From: Cristatella mucedo
Lineage: Eukaryota; Bryozoa; Phylactolaemata; Cristatellidae
NCBI GenBank assembly: GCA_009760855.2
Contig: WPIO01000155.1
Location: 485,501 to 549,500, forward strand
Length of the DNA stretch: 64,000 nucleotides
Direction of reading: 5' to 3'
Shown: in pieces, positions 21,599 through 31,749 of the stretch
Numbering within the stretch: the stretch's first letter is position 1
How the letters are laid out: each line of letters starts with the position of its first letter
Made by a program: the position numbers and the translations under genes
Notes under the pieces: generated by a model
Seen by the model: only the letters and a program-made list of their open reading frames with translations
Database searches by the model: none
Told to the model about the DNA's origin: nothing

Positions 21599-21858
21599 AT
21601 GCTTGATAGGTGATGCTTCAGCACCTTGATAGGTGATGCTTCAGCACCTCGATAGGTGACGCTTCAGCAGCTTGATAGGTGATGCTTCAGCACCTCAATA
21701 GGTGATGCTTCAGCAGCTTGATAGGTGATGCTTCAGCACCTCAATAGGTGATGCTTCAGCAGCTTGATAGGTGATGCTTCAGCACCTTGATAGGTGATGC
21801 TTCGGCACCTTGATAGGTGATGCTTCAGCACCTTGATAGGTGATGCTTCGGCACCTTG
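21599..21858 (+). repeat. 23-bp minisatellite, about 11 copies
   Basis: Unit TTGATAGGTGATGCTTCAGC plus ACC or AGC. Variants alternate (TTGATAGG / TCAATAGG; CAGCACC / CAGCAGC), suggesting a higher-order 46-bp dimer in the middle of the array (21660-21780). Confidence 0.92.
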
Positions 21859-22425
21859 CCACCTTTATGAATGGGCTGCAGGCGAGCCTACCAGGGAGCT
21901 GGGGTGTCATGCGGAAGGCGAAATGCCACAAACTTCTGCCAGCTTGACACCGAGAAAGTTTCCAGATCTTTTAACCTAGAACGAAGTAGCAGCTAGCACG
22001 ATGGGACAATTCCAAAATTCTCCATCCCGCAAGCACCAGCCTGCACTCACCACACGGCCGCTGCACTGACCTCTGCAAGCAGAGAGTGAGACTCGAGCAG
22101 AAAACTATCAACGAAGGAATTGAATCGTAGTTATTTAAAGTGCCGACCCTAGCCGCAACGGGCATAGACACACTGTCCCGCCGAGTAAAAACAAACAGCA
22201 CAGCACCAGGCTAGCGTCAGAGGAGTGCAGTTAAAAGAAAGCTCCTCTGTGAGTGAGGAAAACCCTTATCCATCCGAAATCAGCAGAGGTGTCGCTCTTG
22301 GATCTCTTGATCCATGGATCTCTTGATCCATGGACGCCTGGGGATGCCTGGATGTAAATAGAAGCAGCCACTACTTCTTTTGGAGTTCCGAGCTGACTGC
22401 AGCACCAGCAGCTCCTTGCTACAGC
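21859..22425. other. Intergenic, nothing recognised
   Basis: A short duplicated ATCTCTTGATCCATGG is seen at 22300-22335. No gene is supported. Confidence 0.5.
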
Positions 22426-22662
22426 TCATTGTAAGCTCCTTACTATAGCCATCCTCCGCCGAAGCTCTTCGCTATAGTTCTGCCTCCCCTCCCCCCTCCC
22501 GAAGCTCCTTGCTATAGCCATCTTCGGCCGAGGCTCTTTGCTATAGTTCTGCCCCCTCCCGAAGCTCCTTGCTATAGCCATCTTCGGCCGAGGCTCTTTG
22601 CTATAGTTCTGCCCCCTCCCGAAGCTCCTTGCTATAGCCATCCTTCCCCGAAGCTCTTTGGT
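22426..22662 (+). repeat. 60-bp minisatellite, about 3.7 copies
   Basis: Two identical 60-bp units begin GAAGCTCCTTGCTATAGCCA at 22501 and 22561, with diverged half units either side. Each unit holds two related half-repeats (GCTCCTTGCTATAGCCATCT / GCTCTTTGCTATAGTTCTGC). Minus-strand frames through it read MAIARSFGRGQNYSKEPRPK repeats, a by-product of the 60-bp period. Confidence 0.92.
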
Positions 22663-23084
22663 TTAGTTAGTTTTAGTTTAGTTACCTCTTAGGTTTAGTT
22701 ATCAGAATTTGCTCGAACTCGCATTTTGTTTTTATTGCCTGAGCTGAGCTGCCAACACCTGTCTACCTGCAGCCTCATCTGATGTTTCTGCACCTGCCAG
22801 GTATTTCCAGGTACAATCAGGTATTTCCTAGTACTACCAGAGCCAGAGATCACAGGCCTGCAGCTGTGCACTGGGTGCTGGTGTATCTGAGGTCTCAAAT
22901 CATGGTTGCTTTGGTTATCTTCTCAGCCTCTAAGAGATAACTGATGTATGGATAGGTATGGCCAGATGCAGAAAAGCCACACAACTACCGCTGGACCTAG
23001 GAAGCATCCGGAAATAAGCCATCTGCTAGCAGAAAGGTGTGCTGTACTGCAGGAAGGTGTACTGTACTTTAGATTGGGCCACAG
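22663..23084. other. Intergenic, nothing recognised
   Basis: Short GTTTAGTTA runs near 22660-22700. No coding signal. Confidence 0.5.
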
Positions 23085-23535
23085 CATCATGTCTCACTCA
23101 AAATTTCTCCTGTGCCACCAGGCTAGGCAACGTACCATTAGCTTTTCTGACTCAAATCGGTTAGGCATGCCTCGTACAAATATTAAATCCTTTAGAGACC
23201 GTGCTATTAGTTCTTAGGCAACCAGAGTCTGGAACTCACTTCCGACGGACGTCATGACATCCCCCTGACTTGACATTTAAAAAGCATCTGGTTCTAACAG
23301 CATTTGGTGGGCCCTTGTGATACGTCTTTTGTGTGATTATCCCTGCTGACACCGCCCACGCTGCCACTAATCATATATGCATGTTGACACTGTGCATGTC
23401 ATCTCCCATGTTACGCTTGCTGACGTGACGATGTTACCCACCAACCATCTGATCATGCTTCCCTTAGGCATATTTAAAGTTCCTACCAAGGGATTAAGTT
23501 CTCTGGGGGTGCTATACAAATTATTACTATGATCG
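23085..23535 (+). mobile_element. LINE A C-terminal and 3' end fragment
   Basis: HQARQRTISFSDSNRLGMP with NIKSFRDRAISS (22948-23217) corresponds to the C-terminal FGDRAFS block. It is followed by a decayed 3' UTR (CACTGTGCATGTCAT) and a mutated hairpin near 23480. Confidence 0.8.
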
Positions 23536-24089
23536 AAGCCCAGTTATAGAGAAAGGTTTATAGTGGCTAGCTTCAAGTGATCTGGCCCTCAGGTTATCCA
23601 GTGATTTTGAGGAACCCTGTCACAATCTACCCCGATTCTGACTTGCTGACCTAAGTAAGCTATCTACTCTGAAAGTACTTACTTGGCGAGATGCCTGTGC
23701 ACACCGTTAGAGATGCAGTTCACACTGAGAGTGCTACAGCCTGGGCTTTGTGAGCTGCATTGAATTTTCATGACAGTTGATGTGCTACAGCTCAATCTAC
23801 ATCTGTTAATACATGACCTCTTTCTCTTGAACGGCCAAACCGTTTGTCTATGCCTGTAAAACTTTTGAGTAAGCCGGCAGCCGGGCAAAAGGACATGGTT
23901 AAGTTAAATGTGCAAAATTACAATTTAACAGCTATATACTTTGAAGATTAGCCAACTTGCAGCGCTGCCTGCCGATTGAAAAAACTTTTGCCCGAGAGTT
24001 TTATGTATAGCTACAGAGTTATCACATGATTCTAAGTGAAAGTTAGACCTAGTTGTAAGGCTAATCAAGACCGCATAAATTAGTATGCA
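23536..24089. other. Intergenic, nothing recognised
   Basis: AT-leaning DNA with short frames only. Confidence 0.5.
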
Positions 24090-24268
24090 AAACCAGCTGA
24101 TTGGACAGCCTATATTTGTATATCGGAAGAAGAGCGCTTAACGCTATCACCACCGCTTGCAGCTGCAATAAAGGATCGCCCACCGCAGGATTTGAGGCCA
24201 CGACCTCGGGGCCAAGTTCGTGAAAAGCACCGGCCAGATCTAGTGTGCCATCACAGTTCACCATGCAA
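24090..24268 (-). mobile_element. SINE B copy
   Basis: In reverse: AACTGTGATGGCACACTAGA, then the GTCGTGGCCTCAAATCC B-box region (30645 copy: GGTTCGAATCC), GGGCGATCCTTTATTGCAGC and the GGTGATAGCG hairpin half. Matches 25182-25345, 27552-27719, 30588-30752 and 52375-52533. Confidence 0.8.
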
Positions 24269-24319
24269 TGTATGGTTGTGTAGTGGAATGTGGCTCTGTG
24301 AGACCGGCTTTTTGAAAAC

Positions 24320-24745
<426 letters not shown>

Positions 24746-25114
24746 AGTAGAGCAACAAGTTCATGCTATTCAACTGCAGTTAGCAATTAAATAATCAGCT
24801 GGGCCAGCAACTCTCAGCTGTAAGACACGAGCAGGCATGAAAGAACACTGCCAATTTTAGCTTAGAGCTCTACAAAAAGTGGTGGAGATAATCCCCCAGA
24901 GCTCCAGCAGTTCGGTTGACTAAGCCTCTCAGCAGACGATTGGACGAATCGACCACTCCCATCTGCCACGCCCTCCAGAAAGGCCACAGGCCATGCTGAT
25001 CTGCCTATCTTCACACAGCGTTTGAGGATTCGACAGGGCGGTGTTCCATACTGTGCACATTACATATATATTAAAATATAGAACAAGTTATGGTACCTTA
25101 GGTGGCAGAGCCCT
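24746..25114. other. Intergenic, nothing recognised
   Basis: No coding or repeat signal noted. Confidence 0.45.
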
Positions 25115-25144
25115 GCCCCCTGCGGGGGGGGGGCCGCAGGGGGC
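25115..25144. other. GC hairpin flanking a poly-G run
   Basis: GCCCCCTGCGG at 25115-25125, then a G run, then CCGCAGGGGGC ending at 25144. This is an 11-bp inverted repeat closing on a G-rich loop. Confidence 0.7.
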
Positions 25145-25181
25145 TACCCTGGACCCCTGTTTAGGAACAGGACGACAGGGA

Positions 25182-25345
25182 TTGAGCCGTAATGGCACAC
25201 TAGGTAAGGAAGTTGCTTTCATGACCTCGGTCCCGAGGTCGTGGGTTAAATTCCTATGTTGGGCGATCCTTTATCGCCACTGCTAGCGGTGATGATAGCC
25301 GTAAAGGCTCTTCTGTCGCTAAACAAAAAAGAGGCTGTTTAAGCA
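25182..25345 (+). mobile_element. SINE B copy
   Basis: GAGCCGTAATGGCACACTAG, GGTAAGGAAGTTGC (A-box region), GTCGTGGGTTAAATTCC (mutated B box), then TTGGGCGATCCTTTATCGCC, the ACTGCTAGCGGTGAT stem-loop, and GAGGCTGTTTAA at the 3' end. Confidence 0.85.
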
Positions 25346-25530
25346 GCTAGGATTTATTTATTTATTCCGACCGGAAATGGCATCCTAGACGCACAGCCGC
25401 CTAGTAAGTGCTGAGAGCTGCAGCTGAGCAGCTGTGTGGCTGATGTGCTCACGTCATAGGCTGAAACCCACGTGCAACTGAGTCTCGGTTCAATCATGTT
25501 TCTTGGGAGCCTCAACCCAGAGCCTCAACC

Positions 25531-25660
25531 CAATACCGGATTACTGGAGAAAGGTTGCCGAATTACTGGAGAAGGGTTAACGGATTCGTGGAGAAAGTTT
25601 ACCGGATTACTGGAGAAAGGTTACCTTATTGCTAGAGAAGGGTTACCAGATTGTGGGAGA
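25531..25660 (+). repeat. About 25-bp minisatellite, 5 copies
   Basis: Units of the form ACCGGATTACTGGAGAAAGG with point variants and small indels. Confidence 0.85.
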
Positions 25661-26084
25661 AGGAGAACTTGCTGAGCTGCTCAGCTACACGAGCTGCCGG
25701 CACGGTGGCAGTGGCTGCACTCAGCTAGCCACACTGTGGCTAAGCCTCGGTCTGGCTAGAAAAACGGCTAAACATCCACTGCCTCCTCATCCGGGGATTG
25801 GTGTTCCATGAAGGTTAAGCGATGCAGCGCTACGACCGTTGTCCTACCCAAGAGCCATACCGGCCAGCAGTTATCTACAGTGAACAGACCAAAGGGTAAG
25901 CATTCAATTAATGCTTTCTCGGCCCTAGCAATTAATTGCATACCCATACACCTGTGAGCTGCTGGCTGACATTTGGCTCGAACACCTGCCCATTCATGCC
26001 ATAGCAGTCTAGAAGTAGACACCAGCAGCCCCGTGGTTGATGCCTGTGGGGTCTGCAGGCTGATGTGCGGACGGATGAATAAAA
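25661..26084. other. Intergenic, nothing recognised
   Basis: No feature beyond short frames. Confidence 0.45.
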
Positions 26085-26222
26085 ATAAATAAAATTCATT
26101 TTTATAGCGCCCCAAGAGAACTTAATCTCTATTCAGGCGCTTTACATACGCCTCGTGGCTCGAGTCCACGACCTCAGCAAGACCTCGGTTAGGCGATCAC
26201 CTTAACCCCTGGAGGTGGCGGG
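26085..26222 (-). mobile_element. SINE A copy
   Basis: AATTCATTTTTATAGCGCCC, CAAGAGAACTTAATCTCTAT, CAGGCGCTTTACAT, then GGCTCGAGTCCACGACCTC and a damaged A box (CACCTTAACCCCTGG). The hairpin arms GCGCC / GGCGC are intact. Confidence 0.9.
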
Positions 26223-27139
26223 CAACAAGTAAACCTTGCTTTAGTCTGCTTTCACTGCTCCCGAAAACGACACATCCGAGATAGGACAGAACATGACTCC
26301 TAACTGCTGCAGTAGCCCAAGTAAGAGATTATCACCCTTGGCAGGGATGAAGCTACTAGAACCGGCGACTCACGGCCTAAACTGTATTCGAGTCTGCATT
26401 GCTGTCTGGACCATTTCACAGCCAAGCTAGCAGCACTCACCCGATTTTACGAAAGTAGCATGGCTGGTGCAACTTAGCTATTGAGTATGATAAAGTCCTC
26501 TGCTGGTTCCTGAGACTGCTACTTCTCAGCACGAGTCAGCTGGAGTTCACGCTGGCTCTCTTAATGACCTGGCTAGTTGCACTGCTTCTAACTCTGGCCC
26601 AAGATTTGATAATTGCTGGCATTTTCACATCTACCAGGTCAATTGGTACTAGCCATAACCAACGATGGGCCCGCAGCAGTGATTCGGTGCTGGTCCCAAC
26701 GCTGAGGATGTCAAGTTCCTTGATCAGTGCTAAGTGATAGGCTATTAGCTAGAATACAGATCATTAAAATTGATCGCTCATTAATGCATTCATCCACTCA
26801 CTGCTGCACATACTGGTAGCTCATTCAGCAGGGATGGACAAACTATCTCAGTTTAAATGAACAGTGCATGCCATTGCGTTCTGCTCTTGATTCTCTGGAA
26901 GCAGGAGAGGTAGGTCACTAGACGTCAGGGTTTGTCCCAAATCAAGCAGTATCACATAGATACATGTATATGTTATGCTATAATAGCTCGTCTAGGTCGT
27001 GCTTTGGCTTTGCTTTGTAGGAGCTATTGTTGAGTATGGCGTTACGAGCTGAGACTATCGATTTAACTAGCACAGTCAGTCATATGCTTGCAAGATAATT
27101 AAAAATCACCAATATCCATTGTACCATATTTATTGTATG
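26223..27139. other. Intergenic, nothing recognised
   Basis: No gene, repeat family or RNA recognised. Confidence 0.5.
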
Positions 27140-27361
27140 CCCATAATAAAAATAATGCATTTGATAAAGTGCCCTCGGAGAACTCAATCTTTCCAGGCAC
27201 TTTCCAATTGCTGCAGAGGAAGCACGATCGAATGGTTAGTGGTAGCATGCTCAATAAACAACAAGAATAACATGGTTAGGGGTGACATGCACAGGGCCAG
27301 CATGCCTGGTGTGGTTAGTGGCATCATGCAACAGTGTCAGCATGCATAAGCACAAAAACAC
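27140..27361 (-). mobile_element. LINE A 3' end, part 1 (split by SINE B)
   Basis: AATAATGCATTTGATAAAG, hairpin arms (AGTGCCCTC / AGGCACTTT, a compensated GC to AT change), the GACATGCACAGGGCCAGCAT block, breaking off at AAAACACGAAT. Continues at 27720. Confidence 0.9.
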
Positions 27362-27394
27362 GAATATATATATATATATATATATATGTGTATG

Positions 27395-27431
<37 letters not shown>

Positions 27432-27551
27432 ATATATTGTATTATATGATATATACTGTATATATTATATTATATTATATATATTATATTATACGATATA
27501 TATAATCAACTAGTTAATATATATATATATATATATATATATAACTAGTTG
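27362..27551. repeat. TA/TG microsatellite with a palindromic core
   Basis: TA and TG runs, then AATCAACTAGTTA, about 28 bp of TA, and TAACTAGTTGATT. The 13-bp arms are exact reverse complements at 27504-27516 and 27541-27553. Confidence 0.9.
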
Positions 27552-27719
27552 ATTTAACAGCCAACTTTGTGTAACGACAGAACAGCCTTTATGGCTATTG
27601 CCACTACTGGCAGTGGCAAAAACGGATCGTCCTCTGCAGGATTCGAACTCACGACCTTGGGACCGAGGTCGTGAAAAGCAACCGCCTTAGCTAGTGTGCC
27701 ATCATGGCTCACCATTAAT
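27552..27719 (-). mobile_element. SINE B inserted in LINE A
   Basis: In reverse: GGTGAGCCATGATGGCACAC, TAGCTAAGGCGGTTGC, GTCGTGAGTTCGAATCC (B box), then GATCCGTTTTTGCC, the CACTGCCAGTAGTGG stem-loop and TTCTGTCGTTACAC. The LINE A reading stops just left of the microsatellite and resumes at 27718, so SINE plus TA tail are one insertion. Confidence 0.88.
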
Positions 27720-28320
27720 CACGGGGACCCACTAAATGTTGTGATACATTTCTGCATTTTTAGTTTCTTTTTAAATGTGGACAAGTCAAGGAATGTCGCG
27801 ATGCAGGTCGGGAGTGAGCTCCAGGTTTGGGAGCATACAAACTAAATGCACGGTCTCCGAATAATTTGAGGTCTGTACGAGGTATAGTTAATAAACAGTT
27901 AGGTTCCAAAAAGCCGGTGGTACGATGCTTTGCCTGGTCGAGGAGAAGATCTGATATGTAGGCTGAAGCCGAAGAATGAAGGGACCCGAAAGTGAGTGAC
28001 AAAACCGTGAAGTTCATGCGTTGCTTGACTGGGAGCCACTGCAGGTCGGCGAGAAGTGGTGTGATGTGGCAACTGCGACTCACCACAGACAAGCATAGCC
28101 ACAGAGTATTGCACCAGCTGTAAATACCTGAGTGCACAGGGCGGTAGTCCAGCAAGAAGAGAGTTACAGAAGTCAAGACGGGATGTCACAAATGCATGGA
28201 CCAACGTAGACGTGGCATCCGTATCTAAACAAGCCCTATTTTTAGCCATGTTATTTAGCTGAAAGTAGTCAGACTTGACTGTGGAGCTGATTTGGTCGTC
28301 CAATGAAAGGTCATACGCAT
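27720..28320 (-). mobile_element. LINE A, part 2 (C-terminal coding)
   Basis: Minus-strand frames read [36 protein letters not shown] and NLKLFGDRAFSLYAPKPG (27760-28303), with frameshifts between them. Ends upstream near the SLDDQISS block. Confidence 0.88.
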
Positions 28321-29047
28321 TCTAAATTTGCTAAAAAATAAGTTTACCCTTTCAAAGATAGATGTGCACGAATTCAGCACTTATAGCCAATATGCTGCAA
28401 TGTAAAAAGCTTCGATAATGGCGAAACAGGGTATTGTAATAATCAAAGAACCAACATCACCTTGCGGTCCCTGACTGCCTTTCGGTTCACCTGATTCGAC
28501 ATAATCTGGTGAAATTGACCTGAGCTTAGCAAATCGATAGCTTGCTTGTGAGCTTGGTAGTCAAACGAAGCTACTTTTAAACTCGGTCTCTTTTTATGTC
28601 GTAGCACAATTCGGACGTCTAGTTGTCAATCATGAGACTACCGATTCTATGCTATGCTCTTTCTGTGAGCTTGAATGAAAAGACGGCCATACTTAAGATA
28701 AGTATTGATGACCACTGATGTTGTGAAATCTTACCGTCGTATAAAATAGCTGCAGTTTGGTAGCTTCCTCCTTAACGTCATTTCGTAAAGCTCACCAGGA
28801 TAGGAGAGCAAGCGTCCGAAATCGGTATCCATAAGCTTACAGCAACTGAAATACCTGGCTGGACAGCTCTGGACTACTACCGGTGCTCTATGTGAAACTG
28901 AACAAAAGAGCCATAGCCTATCAGGACAGTTCCCCTAAATAAGAAGGCAAGTGAGGCTATGCTGCCATTACCTTAAAGGACGGTTTCTTTAGTCATGCAG
29001 ATTCTCACTCGCCGGATTCTATGTTCACAAACTACTGCAAAGAATAC
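28321..29047. other. Intergenic, nothing recognised
   Basis: Low-GC unique-looking sequence without coding signal. Confidence 0.5.
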
Positions 29048-29122
29048 TGGCCTAGCCACGACCTAGAGACCGAGGACGTGAAGAGCAGCAGCCTTAGTCA
29101 CCCAGTCGGCCATCACGGCCCA
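29048..29122 (-). mobile_element. SINE B fragment (5' half)
   Basis: In reverse: GGTGGGCCGTGATGGCCGAC, then AAGGCTGCTGCTCTTCACG and CTCGGTCTCTAGGTCGTGG. The 3' half is missing. Confidence 0.7.
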
Positions 29123-30587
29123 CCAAAAATCTAGGCATGGACACTACTTGCATGGTCCCAGGCTTACAGACAACTTTCCAGATTCTAGGCGTACAGGTTA
29201 CTTTGCTCATCAGACACTCTTTCTGTGCTGAAAATGAATGCCAGGCCGACACTGGTCGTCCAGAGTGGAGGTCGGTCCAGGATTGAGGTCAAGGATAGAG
29301 GTCCGGGGTGGAGGTCCAGGATAGCGGTCCCGGGTCGCCCAGGGTAGCTTTCTTGATCCGAGTTTAAGAGCACTGCTGTAAATCAATCGAAACTCGGCTG
29401 TGACTCTGGCTGGTAACTATTGTTCAAGCCGTCCATAAGCTGTGAGAGGATGCAGGCTTCGGCCCTGTAGACATTTGAAAGCATTTCGCGAGCGCCCTGT
29501 AGCTTGCCTTCTTACTCCGATATTGCCTCGCGGGCATTTCGGACCTTCGATTGGCCGACCAGCAGCTGCTGACCACGGCAGCTGCCAAATGACCGGAGTG
29601 GGCTTCAGCAGTAGCCAGGTCAGCAAGTGACCTCGGATCGGCAGCCCGGCTTAAGGTCGCGGCCGACGAGGCAGCCAAGCTAGTGCCGACACTCGACAGT
29701 AGCAGGAAGAGCATTGATAGCATATGGCTGGAGGGGTGGGGCTGATCGGGCTAGAGGGTGGGAGTCATTCGGCACACTCGGATGTGGTCGGCCGGAGGTT
29801 ATGCAGACTAGCCAGTTGCCAAGTGCTGAACTCGTCACCAGCTCATTCCTACCTTGGTGCCACTAAGCCGTAGGGGCTAGAGGGCACTGCTGTCTCCATT
29901 TCGACAGGAGCGACTGCTGACGGGGGGGGACTGCTGACTGCATTCCGACAGGGGCGACTGCTGACGGGGGAGGGGCTGCTGTGCCCATTCCGAAAGGTGA
30001 GTGTTGAGTCGGGCTGAAGAGCAGTCCTGAAGCTGAGCCTTCAGCGAAAGAGGGCTCAGCTTCAGAGACTGCTGGGACTTTTTGTAGATATGCTGCAATC
30101 TGGGCACCGGAGCTTGAATAGGTCTTTGGCGCATCATCATTCATCATCATTCGGCGCTCATCATTCATCATCATTCATATTCGGCGCTCATCATTCATAT
30201 TCGGCGCTCATCCCAGATGTCTGTCCACAGAGCTGGCGATCTAAAATCTATCCAATAGACGACATTCGGGACCGGTGTCCCTTCAGCACTCTGGTTCTAA
30301 TTCGCTGCCATTCCCTGCTCGATTCTCATTCCGTACCTTGTGGGGCTACAGCCTTCCTAGAACCCTTTAGTTTCAGAATACCCGAAATATTTGTATCTGA
30401 AATCAAGCTTCATAACTTGGTACTGGCTTGGCCTACAGACACAAAGTGCAGCTCGATTGCCTAACAAAATACGCAGGCTTCGCGTCATTCCGGGTTGCTC
30501 CTGCCGATGAGAAGGACAAATTCTTCAACTGATGCAGTGTTTTCCGGGGGGACGATGGCGATTTTATTAAGCGAGAGTAGGCGGAAA
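29123..30587. other. Intergenic with short tandem arrays
   Basis: About 50-bp imperfect units (GACAGGRGCGACTGCTGACG) repeat at 29885-30000, and CATTCATATTCGGCGCTCAT-type units repeat at 30128-30215. Frames across these arrays (29863-30174 minus, 30090-30464 plus) lack domains. Confidence 0.55.
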
Positions 30588-30752
30588 ACGTGATGCACAC
30601 TAGGTAAGGCGGTTGCTTTTCATGACCTCAATCCCGGGGTCGTGGGTTCGAATCCTGCGTTGGGTGATCTTCTATCGCCGCTGCAAGCAGTGGTGATGGC
30701 CAATAAGGCACTTCTGTCACTGTGAAAAGGAGGTAGTAAAATAAGCTAGTTT
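30588..30752 (+). mobile_element. SINE B, best-preserved copy
   Basis: GATGCACACTAGGTAAGGCG (A-box region), then a canonical B box GGTTCGAATCC (30645-30655). TGGGTGATCTTCTATCGCCG, the CTGCAAGCAGTGGTGATGG stem-loop and GGCACTTCTGTCACTG follow. It lacks the LINE A hairpin, so this is a separate SINE family. Confidence 0.88.
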
Positions 30753-31250
30753 TAATTTTACAAAACTTGCCGGGTAAGTAATAATGACGTATTTTAAAAA
30801 TGAAATATTAAATGAAAATGCAAACGAAATCCTAAATGTTTTACGAAATATTCGCTATTGCTGTTTTGTGTGAGCTTGCTGCCCTCCATCGCTACCGTCA
30901 AAGACAGCAGAAGTTGGCATAGTTACTGTCAAGTTGAAATGCGACAAAGACACGGCTGACGCGGATCCAATAGGCATAGATATGCCATACTTTATCGCCC
31001 AGCGATCGAATCGAAGGAGTCGAAACCGCTAGTGAGTGAGCCAGAGAATTAATAAAAGAATAGCCGCTCGGTCTCAACGACAGTACGGCGAAAAGTTCAA
31101 GGACAAGCACCCCAAGATTGTCTCGCTGATCTAGACAGCGTCGCTACTGACTCCCTGCTTCGCAGGCAATGCAGTGATTAACATGGTTCAAGCTCTCGCC
31201 CCAATTGCATCCTAGCGAATTTCGATGCCGCTCGAGCTGCTCGCTGCTGA
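30753..31250. other. Upstream region of the PA-domain exon, nothing else recognised
   Basis: May contain an upstream first exon of the following gene, which lacks an in-frame ATG of its own. None could be pinned down. Confidence 0.4.
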
Positions 31251-31256
31251 CAGCCA

Positions 31257-31749
31257 TTGTGGGCTACCCTCACCGGTCGTGATGCTTTTGTTGCAGAGGC
31301 TGTGCAGACCTCGCTGTTTCTGCTGCTGCTCGCCGTCGACTCGTGGTGCTTGCCTTCCCTGGACATCTGCTGGTCCGCTCTCGTGGACGTGAGCGTCACC
31401 TCAGCGAAATCGCGCGACGACGACGACGCTGCTGCAACAGCAACATCTCCTCGCGATGAGCTGTTGATCAGCTTGCCCGCTCAGTACAGCGACGACAGTC
31501 CGCACAGCTCAATTGCCGGCCATCTTGTGCACGTGCTGGGCTCCGAAGTAAACGGCTCGCGACGCCGAACCGGCTGCGACGACTACCACCCGTCACTAAG
31601 TATTCCGCCGGGGCCGTGGGTGGCACTCGTTCAGCGGGGAGACTGCGAGTTCGCTCAAAAAATCGAGACAGCCGCGATCGCCAGAGGTGCGACTGCGTTG
31701 ATAATCTATAACGAAGTTCACCATCCAATGACCGGTATTAGGTCGCTTG
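31257..31749 (+). CDS. PA-domain protein, Goliath/GRAIL-like, 5' coding exon (partial gene)
   Basis: Exon encoding a hydrophobic leader (TSLFLLLLAVDSW) followed by a luminal protease-associated (PA) domain. The diagnostic stretch is GPWVALVQRGDCEFAQKIET, then AIARGATALIIYNEVH, close to the W.AL..RG.C.F..K ... A..A..YN pattern of Goliath/RNF128/RNF130-type membrane E3 ligases, whose PA domain binds cargo in endosomes. The exon ends CTTG|GTAAGT with GT at 31750-31751, phase 1. It has no in-frame ATG before the leader: a stop lies at 31248-31250. The true start is therefore in an upstream exon joined at an acceptor such as TTTTGTTGCAG (ends 31296), or it is non-AUG. The start given here is only the open limit of the frame. 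Confidence 0.8.

Noticed and set aside
29863-30464. Overlapping frames of 103 and 124 codons on both strands
   Set aside because: Both run across short imperfect tandem arrays and show no recognisable domain.
30640-30660. Genuine tRNA gene at the perfect GGTTCGAATCC B box
   Set aside because: No cloverleaf with acceptor or anticodon stems can be folded, and the segment is one of several SINE B copies. The same applies to SINE A B boxes.
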